From Mycobacterium basiliense (GTDB taxonomy: Bacteria > Actinomycetota > Actinomycetes > Mycobacteriales > Mycobacteriaceae): DNA of 64,000 nucleotides. The notes beneath the pieces were generated by a model. The model made no database searches and was not told the origin of the DNA. It saw only the letters and a program-made list of their open reading frames with translations. The first letter of the stretch is position 1; every line of letters starts with the position of its first letter. Positions 1-8,768 of the stretch are shown here, in pieces. The position numbers were made by a program, and so were the translations under genes. The DNA lies in the NCBI RefSeq assembly GCF_900292015.1, contig NZ_LR130759.1, positions 2,046,001 through 2,110,000 on the forward strand, in the 5' to 3' direction.

Positions 1-505
1 AAAACCGGTTGGCCAGCCGGATGGTGAGGTTGTCGGTGTTACGGCCTTCTGCTTCTGCGGGTTTGGCGAGTTGCCGGCCATCACCAGCAGGGCCAGGCCG
101 AATACGCAGAACGCGGCGTTGAAGTTTCGATCAGCGCCGTACCGAGGAGGATGGATCCGCTACGCGCTACGAGCGCAAAGGCGATGCCGAACAACAGCAC
201 CTTCTGCTGGGCTACTCGCGGAACCCCAAAGCTGCTGATGAGCACCAGAAAGACAAACAGGTTGTCGACGGACAGGGCATCGTTGCTCAAGTAGCCCGCG
301 AAGTACTCCATGCCCTTGTCGACATTGGTGAACACCACCACCCCGATGCCGAAAACGATGGCAATCCTGACATAGAGCGCGTACCAGCGTGCGCGCCTCG
401 CGCAGCGTTCACGTGCGCATGGCGGACGTGAAAGACGTAGTCGAAGAGCACGACGGCCACGATCAAGACGATCGTGAGAGCCCAGATGAGTTCGGAAACA
501 CCCAT
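1..505 (-). pseudogene. Decayed TerC/Alx-family membrane protein (Rv2723-like), 5' part
   Basis: Reading leftward from the ATG at 505, the translation begins MGVSELIWALTIVLIVAVVL and matches the start of the TerC-family integral membrane protein Rv2723, a family linked to manganese or tellurite handling. The frame is lost near 405-412 and again near 371-390. It resumes with the family core ALSVDNLFVFLVLISSFG, then shifts near 121-131 and once more near 47-61, where the last readable stretch is EAEGRNTDNLTIRLANRF. About four frame changes in 500 bp leave the longest intact piece at 86 codons, so no full protein can be made. The 3' part lies outside the window. Clustered assembly errors are the alternative, but so many in one gene and none in the neighbours favours true decay. 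Confidence 0.8.
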
Positions 506-794
506 ATCAGCTGGGTTTCTCCTCGCGGCGTCAGTAGGGTTAGGCTCTTCGGCACGGTAACTTAACCACAGTGTGGGCTGCAGTTCGCTTCCTCGCGAAA
601 CGGGCTCGGCCTGGCATCATTTCGACATCGGCTGGGTATCCGTTTTCGCAATATTTGCGAATTGGCTTCGCATATGTCATTCGCTAGAGCAAAGTAATGC
701 GAGCCCGGCAACGATGCGGATCGAAGCTGGGGACGGCCCACAGTGGGAGATCCACCAGCTCGCGGGGCGGGCAGGGCATCGGCTGGGAGGCTTG

Positions 795-3131
795 GTGAAC
801 GGGCAGAGAGGTCAATTGAGCAGGCTGGTCGGGCGTGCGTTGCTCAGCTTGGCAGCTTCGGCGCTGGCAGTGGGACTGTTGGCGCCCACCGCGTCGGCGT
901 CGCCGATAGGCGACGCCGAGGCGGCGATGATGGACGCGTGGGAGAAGGCCGGCGGGGACACGTCAACGCTGGGCGCCAGGAAGGGTGACGTCTACCCGGT
1001 CGGCGACGGGTTCGCGTTGGACTTCGATAGCGGCAAGATGTTTTTCACCCCGGAGACGGGGGCCAAGTTCATGTATGGCCCGATACTGGCCAAATATGAG
1101 GAACTGGGCGGCCCAGCGAGCAGCGATCTGGGTTTTCCGACGATCAACGAAGTTCCCGGCCTTGCCGGACCCGACAGTCGGGTGAGCACATTCTCCGCCA
1201 GCGACAACCCGGTGATTTTCTGGACGCCCGACCACGGGGCATTCGTCGTGCGCGGGGCGATCAACGCGGCGTGGGACAAGTTGGGTAGCTCGGGCGGTGT
1301 TCTGGGCGCCCCGGTAGGGGGCGAAACCTACGACGGCGAGGTCACGTCGCAAAAGTTCACCGGCGGTGAGGTGTCCTGGAACAGGCAGTCTAAGGAGTTC
1401 ACCACCACCCCGGCGGTGTTGGCCGATCAGCTCAATGGGCTGCAGGTAGCGATCGACCCCGCCGCGGCCATCAACATGGCCTGGCGCGCCGCCGGTGGCG
1501 CCGCCGGCCCGCTGGGCGCGAAGAAGGGCGGCCAGTACCCGATTGGCGGCGACGGTATCGCCCAGGATTTCGAGGGTGGGAAGGTGTTCTTCAGCCCGGC
1601 CACCGGCGCCAACGCCGTCGAGGGCGAGATTCTGGCGAAATACGAGTCATTGGGTGGCCCGGTCGGCAGCGATCTGGGTTTCCCGATCGCCAACGAGTCC
1701 GACGGCGGCATCGAACCCGCGAGCCGGATCGCTACCTTCGCGGCGGCCGACAAGCCGGTGATCTTCTGGACTCCCGACCATGGTGCTTTCGTCGTGCGCG
1801 GTGCCATGAAGGCCGCGTGGGACAAGCTCAAGGGTGCGACCGGCAAGTTGGGAGCACCGGTCGCCGACCAGTCCGTTGACGGCGACGTGGTGTCGCAGAA
1901 GTTCACCGGCGGCACGATCTCGTGGAACCGCGCGAGCAACGCCTACAGCACCGATCCGGCCAACCTCGCTCCCTTGTTGTCCGGCCTACAGGTGTCCGGG
2001 CAGAACCAGCCCAGCACGTCGGCGGCGCCGCCACACGGTAAGAAGTTCACCTGGCATTGGTGGTGGCTGGTGGCCGTGATCCCGGTGCTGTTGTTGGTGG
2101 TGCTGCTCGTGGTGGTGGTGTTCGGCCTGCGGCGACGGCGCGGCGGTCAAGAGCCCGTCGCATACGACCATGGGGATCACGGGGACCACGAGGACCATGG
2201 GGACCACGAGGACCTCGGCTATGACACCGCTGATCGCCGCTGGCCGCACGACGAGATCGATTTCGGCACCGAACACTTCCCTCCCGACGACCGTCAGCAG
2301 CCGGAATATGCCGCGCCCGATGCGGGCCTGGCGTCGCGGGTCAGCTGGCCGCGCGGCGCGGGATTCACCGCCCCTGACGATGACTTCGGCCCGGACAGCG
2401 GGGCATACGCTGGCGATCTGCTGGCCGGCTCCGATGAGGACTTCGAACCGGAATTCGAACAATTTGAACGCGAGGACGAAGACCCCGATGCGGTAGACAC
2501 CACGCCGACGCCCGTCGTGACGCCGGCCGATCTCCTGGAAGCCCCGCTTCCCGAGGCCGTTGCGCCTGAGGCCGCGGCCACGGAAGCATTCGATGTTCCA
2601 GAAACCTATCGTCCGGTTGTGCCCGAAACCGCGGTTCCCGAAATTGCGGTCGCGGAAAGCGAGGTTCGGGAGACTTCCGTTCCGGATCTCACGTTCCCCG
2701 ATGTATACCCGGATGACTACCCGGCGAGCGTGGACCCCGCCGAGGAACTCCAGCCCGAGGCGGACGATCGATCGGAAGCGGATACGGCGACTCACCCGCC
2801 GCGAATTGGGCGCCATGCCGCCGCCGAGCCGGAAGACTATGAGTCCGACGAGGTGTCCGTGTCAGGGGCGGAAGGGGCCCCCAGGGTGACGGCGGAAGCG
2901 GCTTCCGCGCCGCCCGTTGCGGTGGGGCAAGAGCAGGCAGCACGGCCGACGATCCACATGCCGCTTGACCACGACCCGTACCAGGCGCCGGATGGATATC
3001 CGATCAAGGCCAGTGCCCGCTTTGGCCTGTACTACACGCCCAGCAGCGCGCTGTACTACGACACGCTCGCCGAAATTTGGTTCACCAGCGAAGAGGCCGC
3101 CCAGGCCAACGGTTTCATCAAGGCGGACTAG
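795..3131 (+). CDS. LGFP-repeat envelope protein with one TM helix, acidic tail and C-terminal sunset-like domain
   Basis: The counterpart is Rv2721c. The GTG at 795 is preferred over upstream ATGs because GGGAGG lies at 785-790 and a typical export signal follows, ending TASA at about residue 36; this gives 778 aa. Residues about 50-400 hold several LGFP repeats (pattern YPVGDG...LGGPxSSDLGFP), a module of actinobacterial proteins thought to bind the mycolyl-arabinogalactan envelope. A transmembrane helix lies at about 420-445, followed by an RRRR stop-transfer patch. A long, Glu/Asp/Pro-rich, probably disordered tail contains His-Asp repeats. The last ~50 residues (DGYPIKASARFGLYYTP, YYDTLAEIWFTSEEAAQANGF) resemble the small 'sunset' domain. 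Function is inferred as structural or envelope-associated. Confidence 0.85.
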   Translation: MNGQRGQLSRLVGRALLSLAASALAVGLLAPTASASPIGDAEAAMMDAWEKAGGDTSTLGARKGDVYPVGDGFALDFDSGKMFFTPETGAKFMYGPILAKYEELGGPASSDLGFPTINEVPGLAGPDSRVSTFSASDNPVIFWTPDHGAFVVRGAINAAWDKLGSSGGVLGAPVGGETYDGEVTSQKFTGGEVSWNRQSKEFTTTPAVLADQLNGLQVAIDPAAAINMAWRAAGGAAGPLGAKKGGQYPIGGDGIAQDFEGGKVFFSPATGANAVEGEILAKYESLGGPVGSDLGFPIANESDGGIEPASRIATFAAADKPVIFWTPDHGAFVVRGAMKAAWDKLKGATGKLGAPVADQSVDGDVVSQKFTGGTISWNRASNAYSTDPANLAPLLSGLQVSGQNQPSTSAAPPHGKKFTWHWWWLVAVIPVLLLVVLLVVVVFGLRRRRGGQEPVAYDHGDHGDHEDHGDHEDLGYDTADRRWPHDEIDFGTEHFPPDDRQQPEYAAPDAGLASRVSWPRGAGFTAPDDDFGPDSGAYAGDLLAGSDEDFEPEFEQFEREDEDPDAVDTTPTPVVTPADLLEAPLPEAVAPEAAATEAFDVPETYRPVVPETAVPEIAVAESEVRETSVPDLTFPDVYPDDYPASVDPAEELQPEADDRSEADTATHPPRIGRHAAAEPEDYESDEVSVSGAEGAPRVTAEAASAPPVAVGQEQAARPTIHMPLDHDPYQAPDGYPIKASARFGLYYTPSSALYYDTLAEIWFTSEEAAQANGFIKAD
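2181..2214 (+). repeat. Short in-frame tandem repeat encoding His-Asp/Glu units
   Basis: The 16-base unit ggggaccacgaggacc occurs at 2181-2196 and 2199-2214 with an 18-bp period; a degenerate copy lies just upstream from about 2166. The period is a multiple of three, so copy-number change would lengthen or shorten a HGDHED-type run just after the membrane anchor without breaking the frame. Confidence 0.75.
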
Positions 3132-3165
3132 GCGGCATGCCGCCCACGGCGTGGGGTCATCGGCG

Positions 3166-3879
3166 CTATATCTTGCGGATCACCGTCACGACCTTGCCGA
3201 GCACCACTGCGTCATTGCCCGGGATCGGATCGAAGGCCGGGTTGTGCGGCATCAGCCATACCTGACCACCGGCGCGTTTGAAGGTCTTCACGGTGGCTTC
3301 TCCGTCGATCATTGCCGCCACGATGTCGCCATTGTCGGCGACATTCTGCTGGCGCACGACGACCCAGTCGCCGTCGCAGATCGCGGCCTCGACCATGGAA
3401 TCGCCGACGACCTTGAGCAGAAACAGCGTGCCCTCGCCGACGAGCTCACGGGGTAGCGGGAACACGTCTTCGACGGCTTCCTCGGCGAGGATCGGGCCGC
3501 CGGCCGCGATACGTCCAAGCACCGGGACGAAGGTGGGCTCGGGCAGGGCGTCGGAGCCGGCGATTTCGGTGACCGGCGCGCCTGTCGCGGCGTCGTCGGC
3601 TCCCCGCACGTCGACAGCTCGCGGACGATTCGGATCGCGGCGCAAATAGCCCTTGCGTTCGAGCGTGCGCAATTGGTGAGCCACCGAGGACGTCGACGTC
3701 AAGCCGACGGCATCGCCGATCTCCCGGATGCTTGGCGGGTATCCACGGGTGGTGACCGAGGCGCGGATGACATTGAGGATGGTGCGCTGTCGCTCGGTAA
3801 GGGTCGGGTCCAGGGGATGCGATCGTTCGGCCGCGCCGGCGGCGCCGCCGCCGACCAGGGTGTCGTTGCTGTCGCTCAT
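3166..3879 (-). CDS. lexA: LexA repressor, SOS response
   Basis: SOS transcriptional repressor and self-cleaving serine protease, 237 aa from the ATG at 3879, which matches the family start (MSDSNDT); longer readings to 4143 have no family match upstream. The N-terminus carries the winged helix-turn-helix ([20 protein letters not shown]). The Ala-Gly cleavage site is in GRIAAGGP, and the catalytic dyad is Ser161 (GDSM) and Lys198 (EATVK). RecA filaments trigger autocleavage in this family. It is divergent from the SOS gene chiZ; SOS-box-like sequences lie between them, one 33 bp before this start, so it should repress itself. Confidence 0.97.
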   Translation of the reverse strand: MSDSNDTLVGGGAAGAAERSHPLDPTLTERQRTILNVIRASVTTRGYPPSIREIGDAVGLTSTSSVAHQLRTLERKGYLRRDPNRPRAVDVRGADDAATGAPVTEIAGSDALPEPTFVPVLGRIAAGGPILAEEAVEDVFPLPRELVGEGTLFLLKVVGDSMVEAAICDGDWVVVRQQNVADNGDIVAAMIDGEATVKTFKRAGGQVWLMPHNPAFDPIPGNDAVVLGKVVTVIRKI

Positions 3880-3911
3880 GGCACTGAATGTAGCGGCATG
3901 TCCCTTGAGAA

Positions 3912-3927
3912 TCAAACATGTGTTCGA
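3912..3927. promoter_or_regulatory. SOS box (LexA operator) of lexA
   Basis: The sequence TCAAACATGTGTTCGA differs at one position from the mycobacterial SOS consensus TCGAAC-N4-GTTCGA. It ends 33 bp upstream of the lexA start, the usual place for autorepression. Seen in sequence; LexA binding is inferred from the consensus. Confidence 0.85.
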
Positions 3928-4092
3928 CCAGTGTGTCGCGCAGCCGGCTCCGCCCGCCGGAAGCGTCTGAGCTCTCGAATTACAAAGGTGTAACTCTGTG
4001 GATGCTCGGGTATGCCGAGGCGTATGGCAGCGGGTTGCCGACCGCGGATCTTGTCGGTGGCTTGGTCTAGCGTTTTGCTCGCGCGACACGCT

Positions 4093-4108
4093 TCGATCAA
4101 ATGTTCGG
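4093..4108. promoter_or_regulatory. Probable SOS box upstream of chiZ
   Basis: TCGATCAAATGTTCGG matches 10 of 12 defined positions of TCGAAC-N4-GTTCGA and lies about 70 bp before the chiZ start. Further TCGAAC half-sites occur at about 4112 and 4135. The divergent region therefore has at least two candidate LexA sites, in keeping with DNA-damage induction of both genes. Confidence 0.65.
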
Positions 4109-4176
4109 TAATCGAACAGATGGGCGAGTATGGTGTCGAACACACGAGCGACAAACCGCCAGCCGGAGGAGCGAAG

Positions 4177-4683
4177 ATGACCGTCATGCAGGCACCGCTA
4201 GATTCGCCAGTTTCGCTAGTCTCGCCGCGCACCCGTTGCGCGCGGAGGCCGATCCGGGAGCCGCTTGCGGCCCGCAGCGGGCCGGCCTACCCGAGACGGC
4301 GGCCGGTGCCGGCCCGGCCGGTTGGCGCACCGCTGCACTACCGGGGCACCGGCGTGACGATGTCACTGGTTGGGCATCGCAAACGCCCGGTCAGCGCGGC
4401 GACGACGGTCGGCCTGGCCCTGGCGGCCTCGATGATTACCCTCTGGCTAGGTTTGATGGCGCAGTTCGGCGATATGTTCAACGGAGCAACCGGCGATTCG
4501 TCCGCAGATGTGCCCGACCGTCTTGCCGTCGTGCGGGTGGAGGCCGGGGAATCGTTGCAGGACGTGGCGGCTCGGGTGGCACCGGACGCTCCGGTTCGTC
4601 AGGTGGTCGAACGTATCCGCGAACTCAATGCCCTGGTTTCGACGCCGGCCGCCGGGCAGACGCTGATCGCCCCGATCGGCTGA
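4177..4683 (+). CDS. chiZ: SOS-induced LysM cell-wall hydrolase / division inhibitor ChiZ
   Basis: The counterpart is Rv2719c (ChiZ), a DNA-damage-induced membrane protein reported to hydrolyse cell wall and hinder FtsZ assembly. The ATG at 4177 has GGAGGA at 4165-4170, giving 168 aa. The first ~65 residues are Arg/Pro-rich and cytoplasmic, followed by one TM helix ([20 protein letters not shown]). A LysM-type peptidoglycan-binding domain forms the C-terminus ([20 protein letters not shown] ... GQTLIAPIG). It is divergent from lexA across SOS boxes and is followed by nrdR. Confidence 0.92.
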   Translation: MTVMQAPLDSPVSLVSPRTRCARRPIREPLAARSGPAYPRRRPVPARPVGAPLHYRGTGVTMSLVGHRKRPVSAATTVGLALAASMITLWLGLMAQFGDMFNGATGDSSADVPDRLAVVRVEAGESLQDVAARVAPDAPVRQVVERIRELNALVSTPAAGQTLIAPIG

Positions 4684-4846
4684 CAGGCTCATGGGTTACG
4701 GCGAAAATCGCTCCGCGGCAATGTTTTGCGGTTTCCGAGGTGTCGAGCGCGCGTGGATGGTGACGGCATTGGCAGTGCGAGGCGGCGCGCAGGTACTCTC
4801 GGAGAGGTCTGCGATATCCGGATATCAGGACGGCGAAGGAGCTTTT

Positions 4847-5311
4847 ATGCACTGTCCGTTCTGTCGGCATCCCGATTCCCGGGTGATTGACTCGCGTGAA
4901 ACCGATGAAGGCCAAGCCATTCGGCGGCGCCGGTCCTGCCCCGAGTGCGGGCGACGATTCACCACCGTGGAGACTGCGGTCTTGGCCGTGGTCAAGCGTA
5001 GCGGCGTCTCAGAGCCGTTCAGTCGGGAAAAGGTCATCAGCGGGGTGCGCCGGGCGTGTCAGGGGCGACAGGTCGACGACGATGCACTCAACGTGCTCGC
5101 TCAGCAGGTTGAGGACACCGTTCGCGCCGCGGGTTCGCCGGAGGTCCCGAGTCACGAGGTGGGTCTGGCAATACTGGGGCCGCTGCGTGAACTCGACGAG
5201 GTGGCCTACCTACGGTTCGCGTCGGTGTATCGGTCCTTTTCGTCGGCCGAGGACTTCGAGCGTGAGATCGAGACGCTGCGCGCGCACCGCCAGGTGCCGA
5301 CCTCGAGCTGA
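4847..5311 (+). CDS. nrdR: Ribonucleotide reductase regulator NrdR
   Basis: Transcriptional repressor of ribonucleotide reductase genes that senses dATP/ATP. It is 154 aa, the exact family length. The zinc ribbon uses Cys3, Cys6, Cys31 and Cys34 (HCPFC...CPEC). The ATP-cone spans about 46-136 and includes [15 protein letters not shown]. The ATG at 4847 has GAAGGA just upstream; the long upstream extension has no family match. It lies downstream of chiZ, coupling DNA damage control to dNTP supply, and is followed after 8 bp by a nitrobindin-type gene, probably co-transcribed. Confidence 0.97.
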   Translation: MHCPFCRHPDSRVIDSRETDEGQAIRRRRSCPECGRRFTTVETAVLAVVKRSGVSEPFSREKVISGVRRACQGRQVDDDALNVLAQQVEDTVRAAGSPEVPSHEVGLAILGPLRELDEVAYLRFASVYRSFSSAEDFEREIETLRAHRQVPTSS

Positions 5312-5319
5312 CCGGCTCC

Positions 5320-5805
5320 ATGCCTTCCGACCTGCATCCTGATCTCACGGTGTTGGCGCCGCTGTTGGGTACCTGGGCGGGATCGGGCGTGGGGGAGTAC
5401 CCGACGATTCAGCCGTTCGAGTACCTCGAAGAGGTCGTGTTTTCCCATGTCGGCAAGCCTTTTCTAGCATACGGGCAAAAAACCCGGTCGGTCGCCGATG
5501 GGAAGCCGTTGCACGCCGAGACCGGCTATCTTCGCGTGCCGCGTCCCGGTCGCGTCGAGTTGGTGCTTGCCCATCCGAGCGGCATCACCGAAATCGAGGT
5601 GGGCACCTATTCGGTGAGTCGGGGCGTCATCGAAATCGAGTTGGTCACAACGACGGTCGGCTTGACCCCCACCGCGAAAGAGGTAGCCGCGCTGAGTCGT
5701 TCCTTCCGCATCGCCGGCGACGAGCTCTCGTATTCGTTGCGAATGGGAGCTGTCGGACAACCCCTGCAGCACCACCTCTCCGCTGCCTTACGCCGAATGG
5801 CGTGA
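5320..5805 (+). CDS. Nitrobindin / THAP4-like heme-binding beta-barrel protein (Rv2717c-like)
   Basis: 161 aa, like Rv2717c (164 aa), whose structure is a lipocalin-like ten-strand barrel. The family signature GxWxGxG is present near the N-terminus as LLGTWAGSGVGEYP, followed by FEYLEEVVF and HPSGITEIE. The His-rich C-terminus (QPLQHHLSAALRR) carries the candidate proximal heme ligand. Related nitrobindins bind ferric heme and isomerise peroxynitrite, so a role in nitrosative stress is likely but inferred. It lies 8 bp after nrdR and converges on the phzF-like gene. Confidence 0.9.
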   Translation: MPSDLHPDLTVLAPLLGTWAGSGVGEYPTIQPFEYLEEVVFSHVGKPFLAYGQKTRSVADGKPLHAETGYLRVPRPGRVELVLAHPSGITEIEVGTYSVSRGVIEIELVTTTVGLTPTAKEVAALSRSFRIAGDELSYSLRMGAVGQPLQHHLSAALRRMA

Positions 5806-5816
5806 CCATCCAGCAA

Positions 5817-6503
5817 TCAGTTGTCTTGTGTCACACCGTCTTTGACCACCCGTCCAGTAACCGCGACCCAGCCTTCGGGGCTCCAGGTGGTTTGCAGCAC
5901 AGATCCCTTGCCCTGGGTGATGGTGAGGTCGCGGCTGAGGTAGTCGGTAATTCGCATTGCGGCAGAACCGGTCGCCTCGTCTTCCGAGACTCCCAGATTT
6001 GCGACAAACACCCGGGCTCGAAGCGACCCGGCGGATTCGTCGATCCAGGTCCACAGGTAATACGCGGCGTCGTCGGAATAGTCCGAGGGGCTAGCGGCCG
6101 CCAGCGCATCGAGTGAGTCGAGCTCACAGATCGCGAATTCGGGCGCCCACTCCGCGCGGGCGCTGATCGTGGTGTGGTCGTCCGCATAGCTCACCTGTAC
6201 CAGACCGGCCGGCACCTGCAGGGTGTTGATCGGCAGTCCCTGTTCGCGCAACCACCAGGACACGCCTACGGTCGGATGGCCGGCGAACGGGATGTCGGTG
6301 CGGGGTGTGTAGATGGTGGCGTGCGCGGTGTGTGCGCCGGCACTGGGGAGATCGACGAATATGGTTTCGCTATAGCCCAATTGGGTTGCCAGGTGCTGGC
6401 GATCTCGCGGCTCGACCTGGCTGGCATCAACCACGCCCAGTGGATTGCCGAAGTTTCCGTTTGAATCGGTGAAAACCCGCAACACCGTGACCTCGATGCC
6501 CAT
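5817..6503 (-). CDS. PhzF-family isomerase/epimerase (Rv2716-like)
   Basis: 228 aa, the same length as Rv2716. The PhzF/diaminopimelate-epimerase fold is recognised by the N-terminal [17 protein letters not shown], the catalytic-Glu segment GYSETIFVD, the FAGHPTVG motif and the C-terminal [16 protein letters not shown]. Family members isomerise or epimerise small acids; the substrate here is unknown. Product assignment is firm at family level only. It stands downstream of the hydrolase gene on the same strand, 45 bp after its stop, so the two may share a transcript. Confidence 0.9.
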   Translation of the reverse strand: MGIEVTVLRVFTDSNGNFGNPLGVVDASQVEPRDRQHLATQLGYSETIFVDLPSAGAHTAHATIYTPRTDIPFAGHPTVGVSWWLREQGLPINTLQVPAGLVQVSYADDHTTISARAEWAPEFAICELDSLDALAAASPSDYSDDAAYYLWTWIDESAGSLRARVFVANLGVSEDEATGSAAMRITDYLSRDLTITQGKGSVLQTTWSPEGWVAVTGRVVKDGVTQDN

Positions 6504-6548
6504 GGCCCGACTGTACGACGCCGGGCGAACTGGCCGCGGGCGGGCCCT

Positions 6549-7574
6549 CTAGGTGGCGCTGCGTTCGTCAGAACCCATGGCGCTGAGCACGGCGACACGT
6601 GTGTCGTGCGGGCCCGAGACGGTGCCTTCTCCACCGCCGTTGCGGAGCAACTCCCGCAGGGCGGACTGATCATATTCGGGGGGCTCGGTGGTGTCGATGA
6701 AGTGCTCGACAAGGTCGATGAAGCGGGCGGCGTCGTCGTGAAACGGGAAATGGCCGGAGCTCTCAAAGATTTCCAACTGGGAACCGGGCATTGCGGCGTG
6801 AGCCATTAAGGCGTGTCGGACGGGGACGACAACGTCCCGGCCGCCCCAGATGATCAGCACCGGGATGGCCTGGGTCAAATAACATCGGTCCAGCATGGTG
6901 ACGATCTGCCCGCGCCAGTCCACTACCGCCCGCAGGGTGCGGGTGAACGCCGAGGAGGCCGTCGGCTCCGGCAAGTCGTCTAGGATCCGTAAGACATTGG
7001 GGATGTCTTGTCCGATTGCGGTTGAGCCCAGTGCCAGGCCCACCACGCGCCCAAGCAACTGCACCGTGGGCAGCACCATGGGTAACCGCAACAATGCCAG
7101 CGCTTCGGCGCCCATCGGCAATGAGGCCAACCGGAACACGACGTTGACGTCCTTGGTGACACCGCCGGCGCCGACCAAAACCAGCCGATCGACCAGGTGG
7201 GGGAATTGGTAGGCGAATTGCATCGCCACCCCACCACCCAACGAATGCCCGACGATGGTGACGCGTTCGATGTCGAGCACGCTCAACAGATCACGCATGC
7301 CGTTGGCATAAGCGGCGATCGAATAGTCCGCACGCGGTTTGTCGGACTTCCCATGGCCCAACAGGTCTGGGGCGATGACAGTGAACCGCTGCGCAAGTTT
7401 GGCGTGGATTCCCGTCCAGGTAGTGGAATTGTCCCCGATGCCGTGGATCAGCAGGATCGCCGGACCGGATCCGGCGATGCGAAACGCGCGCTTGTAACCG
7501 TGAACGGTGCGGAACTGTAGCGAAGGCGCAGTCACTTCTCGCACCGGACGAAGTTTCCGCTTACGCTCACTCAT
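6549..7574 (-). CDS. Alpha/beta-fold hydrolase (Rv2715-like)
   Basis: 341 aa from the ATG at 7574 (MSERKRKLRPVREV), matching the Rv2715 start; an upstream extension only overlaps the previous gene. The oxyanion region is LLIHGIGDNSTTW, the nucleophile elbow is VGHSLGGG, the acid is in GGRDVVVP, and the His is in SSGHFPFHD. The triad is therefore complete, as in meta-cleavage-product hydrolases and related esterases. No membrane segment is evident. Substrate is unknown. It follows the PAC2 gene by 43 bp on the same strand. Confidence 0.92.
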   Translation of the reverse strand: MSERKRKLRPVREVTAPSLQFRTVHGYKRAFRIAGSGPAILLIHGIGDNSTTWTGIHAKLAQRFTVIAPDLLGHGKSDKPRADYSIAAYANGMRDLLSVLDIERVTIVGHSLGGGVAMQFAYQFPHLVDRLVLVGAGGVTKDVNVVFRLASLPMGAEALALLRLPMVLPTVQLLGRVVGLALGSTAIGQDIPNVLRILDDLPEPTASSAFTRTLRAVVDWRGQIVTMLDRCYLTQAIPVLIIWGGRDVVVPVRHALMAHAAMPGSQLEIFESSGHFPFHDDAARFIDLVEHFIDTTEPPEYDQSALRELLRNGGGEGTVSGPHDTRVAVLSAMGSDERSAT

Positions 7575-7617
7575 CTCGGCAACCTCATTGTCAGGCCGAC
7601 TGGGGGCTCTTGGGGCG

Positions 7618-8595
7618 TTACGCCTGGTCGTCGTCGTCGAACTTCTTCTCTGCCTGCTGAGCCAGAAATCGCTCGAACTCAGCACCCAGCTCATCGCCGC
7701 TAGGCAGATCCTCGTCGCGCGTTAGCAACGATCTGTTTTCCTGAGCGTCGATGAAGGCATCGTACTGGCGCTCAAGGGCGGCCACCACTTGAGCGACTTC
7801 TGCGCTTGCCTGCACCTGTTCGTCGATCTTGTTGCGGATCTCCGCCGCAGCTTCGGTAAGTGCCGTCAGCGGCAGTTCCAACGATCCCGTCTTGGCTACC
7901 TGTTCCAGCAGCGCATGGGCGGCCGCTGGGTAGTCGGTTTGCGTCAGGTAGTGGGGGACGTGCACGGTGAACCCGACAACCTCGTGGCCATGCTTGGCCA
8001 TTCGGTACTCCAACAGGTTCGACGCGCTGGCGGGTACCTGGATTTCGGAGATCCACGGCTGAAAGTCGGCGATCAGCTCCGGGTTGTTGGAGTGTGCGGT
8101 CAGGGTAATCGGTCGGGTGTGTGGCACCGCCATGGGAACGGTGCCCAAACCGATGGTCTGCCGTACCCCCAACCGTTCGGATAGGAGGCGCACCGCGGTG
8201 ATGAAACGCTCCCATTTCAGGTCCGGCTCCATGCCGGCCAGCAGCAGGAACGGGGTGCCGGCCGTGTCACGCAGCGCGTACAGGCTGAGCTCTGGATCGT
8301 CATAGCTGGTGAAGTGGTCGGTCTTGAACGTCATCAGCGGTCGCCGCGAGCGGTAGTCCAACAGTTCGTCGATCGCAAAGGATGCGACCAGTTCGGTATC
8401 GAGGGCGGCCTTGAGGTGGGCTGCGGCCAGTCGAATCGCGTGACCAGCGTCGGAAAAGCCCTCCAACGCGTGCACCAATACCGGGCCACGGCCGTCGGAC
8501 GTGGACAACTGGGGGGCCGGGAACTCCAGCTCGTACATGCCGGATTGGCCGGGTTGGTAATCCTGCGCCTCGTCTCGACCTGGATCGTGCGCCAT
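7618..8595 (-). CDS. PAC2-family protein (Rv2714-like)
   Basis: 325 aa, close to Rv2714 (324 aa), whose structure defined the actinobacterial PAC2 (proteasome assembly chaperone 2-like) group. Recognisable parts are LVHALEGFSDAGHAIRLAA near the N-terminus, the central LLAGMEPDLKWERF and HTRPITLTAHSN, and a charged, Glu-rich C-terminus. The start at 8595 is fixed by a very strong ribosome site (AAAGGAGG in the gene sense). Biological role is not established. It is the first gene of a leftward run with the hydrolase and PhzF genes. Confidence 0.92.
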   Translation of the reverse strand: MAHDPGRDEAQDYQPGQSGMYELEFPAPQLSTSDGRGPVLVHALEGFSDAGHAIRLAAAHLKAALDTELVASFAIDELLDYRSRRPLMTFKTDHFTSYDDPELSLYALRDTAGTPFLLLAGMEPDLKWERFITAVRLLSERLGVRQTIGLGTVPMAVPHTRPITLTAHSNNPELIADFQPWISEIQVPASASNLLEYRMAKHGHEVVGFTVHVPHYLTQTDYPAAAHALLEQVAKTGSLELPLTALTEAAAEIRNKIDEQVQASAEVAQVVAALERQYDAFIDAQENRSLLTRDEDLPSGDELGAEFERFLAQQAEKKFDDDDQA

Positions 8596-8768
8596 GGGTG
8601 TTGCCTCCTTTCGGGGGTCTGACCAGGGTGCCCTGTCTAGTGTCCCTCATATCGACGGGCCCCATAATCGAACAGCGAACTCATTTGTGCGCATACGGGG
8701 GTAACGCGTATTCGTCGTGCGGTGTTCGCCCGAGCGTGGCACCGGGTGGTCAGGCATGATGGTCACCG

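Noticed and set aside
3131..3144. Palindrome GGCGGCATGCCGCC between the LGFP gene and lexA as a terminator
   Set aside because: The stem is only five base pairs with a four-base loop and overlaps a stop codon; such sequences arise often by chance at this GC content.
3880..4143. N-terminal extension of lexA
   Set aside because: It would contain the operators and no LexA family has it; the start at 3879 matches the known protein.
4012..4176. N-terminal extension of chiZ
   Set aside because: It crosses the SOS-box region and has no family match; the ATG at 4177 has a good ribosome site.
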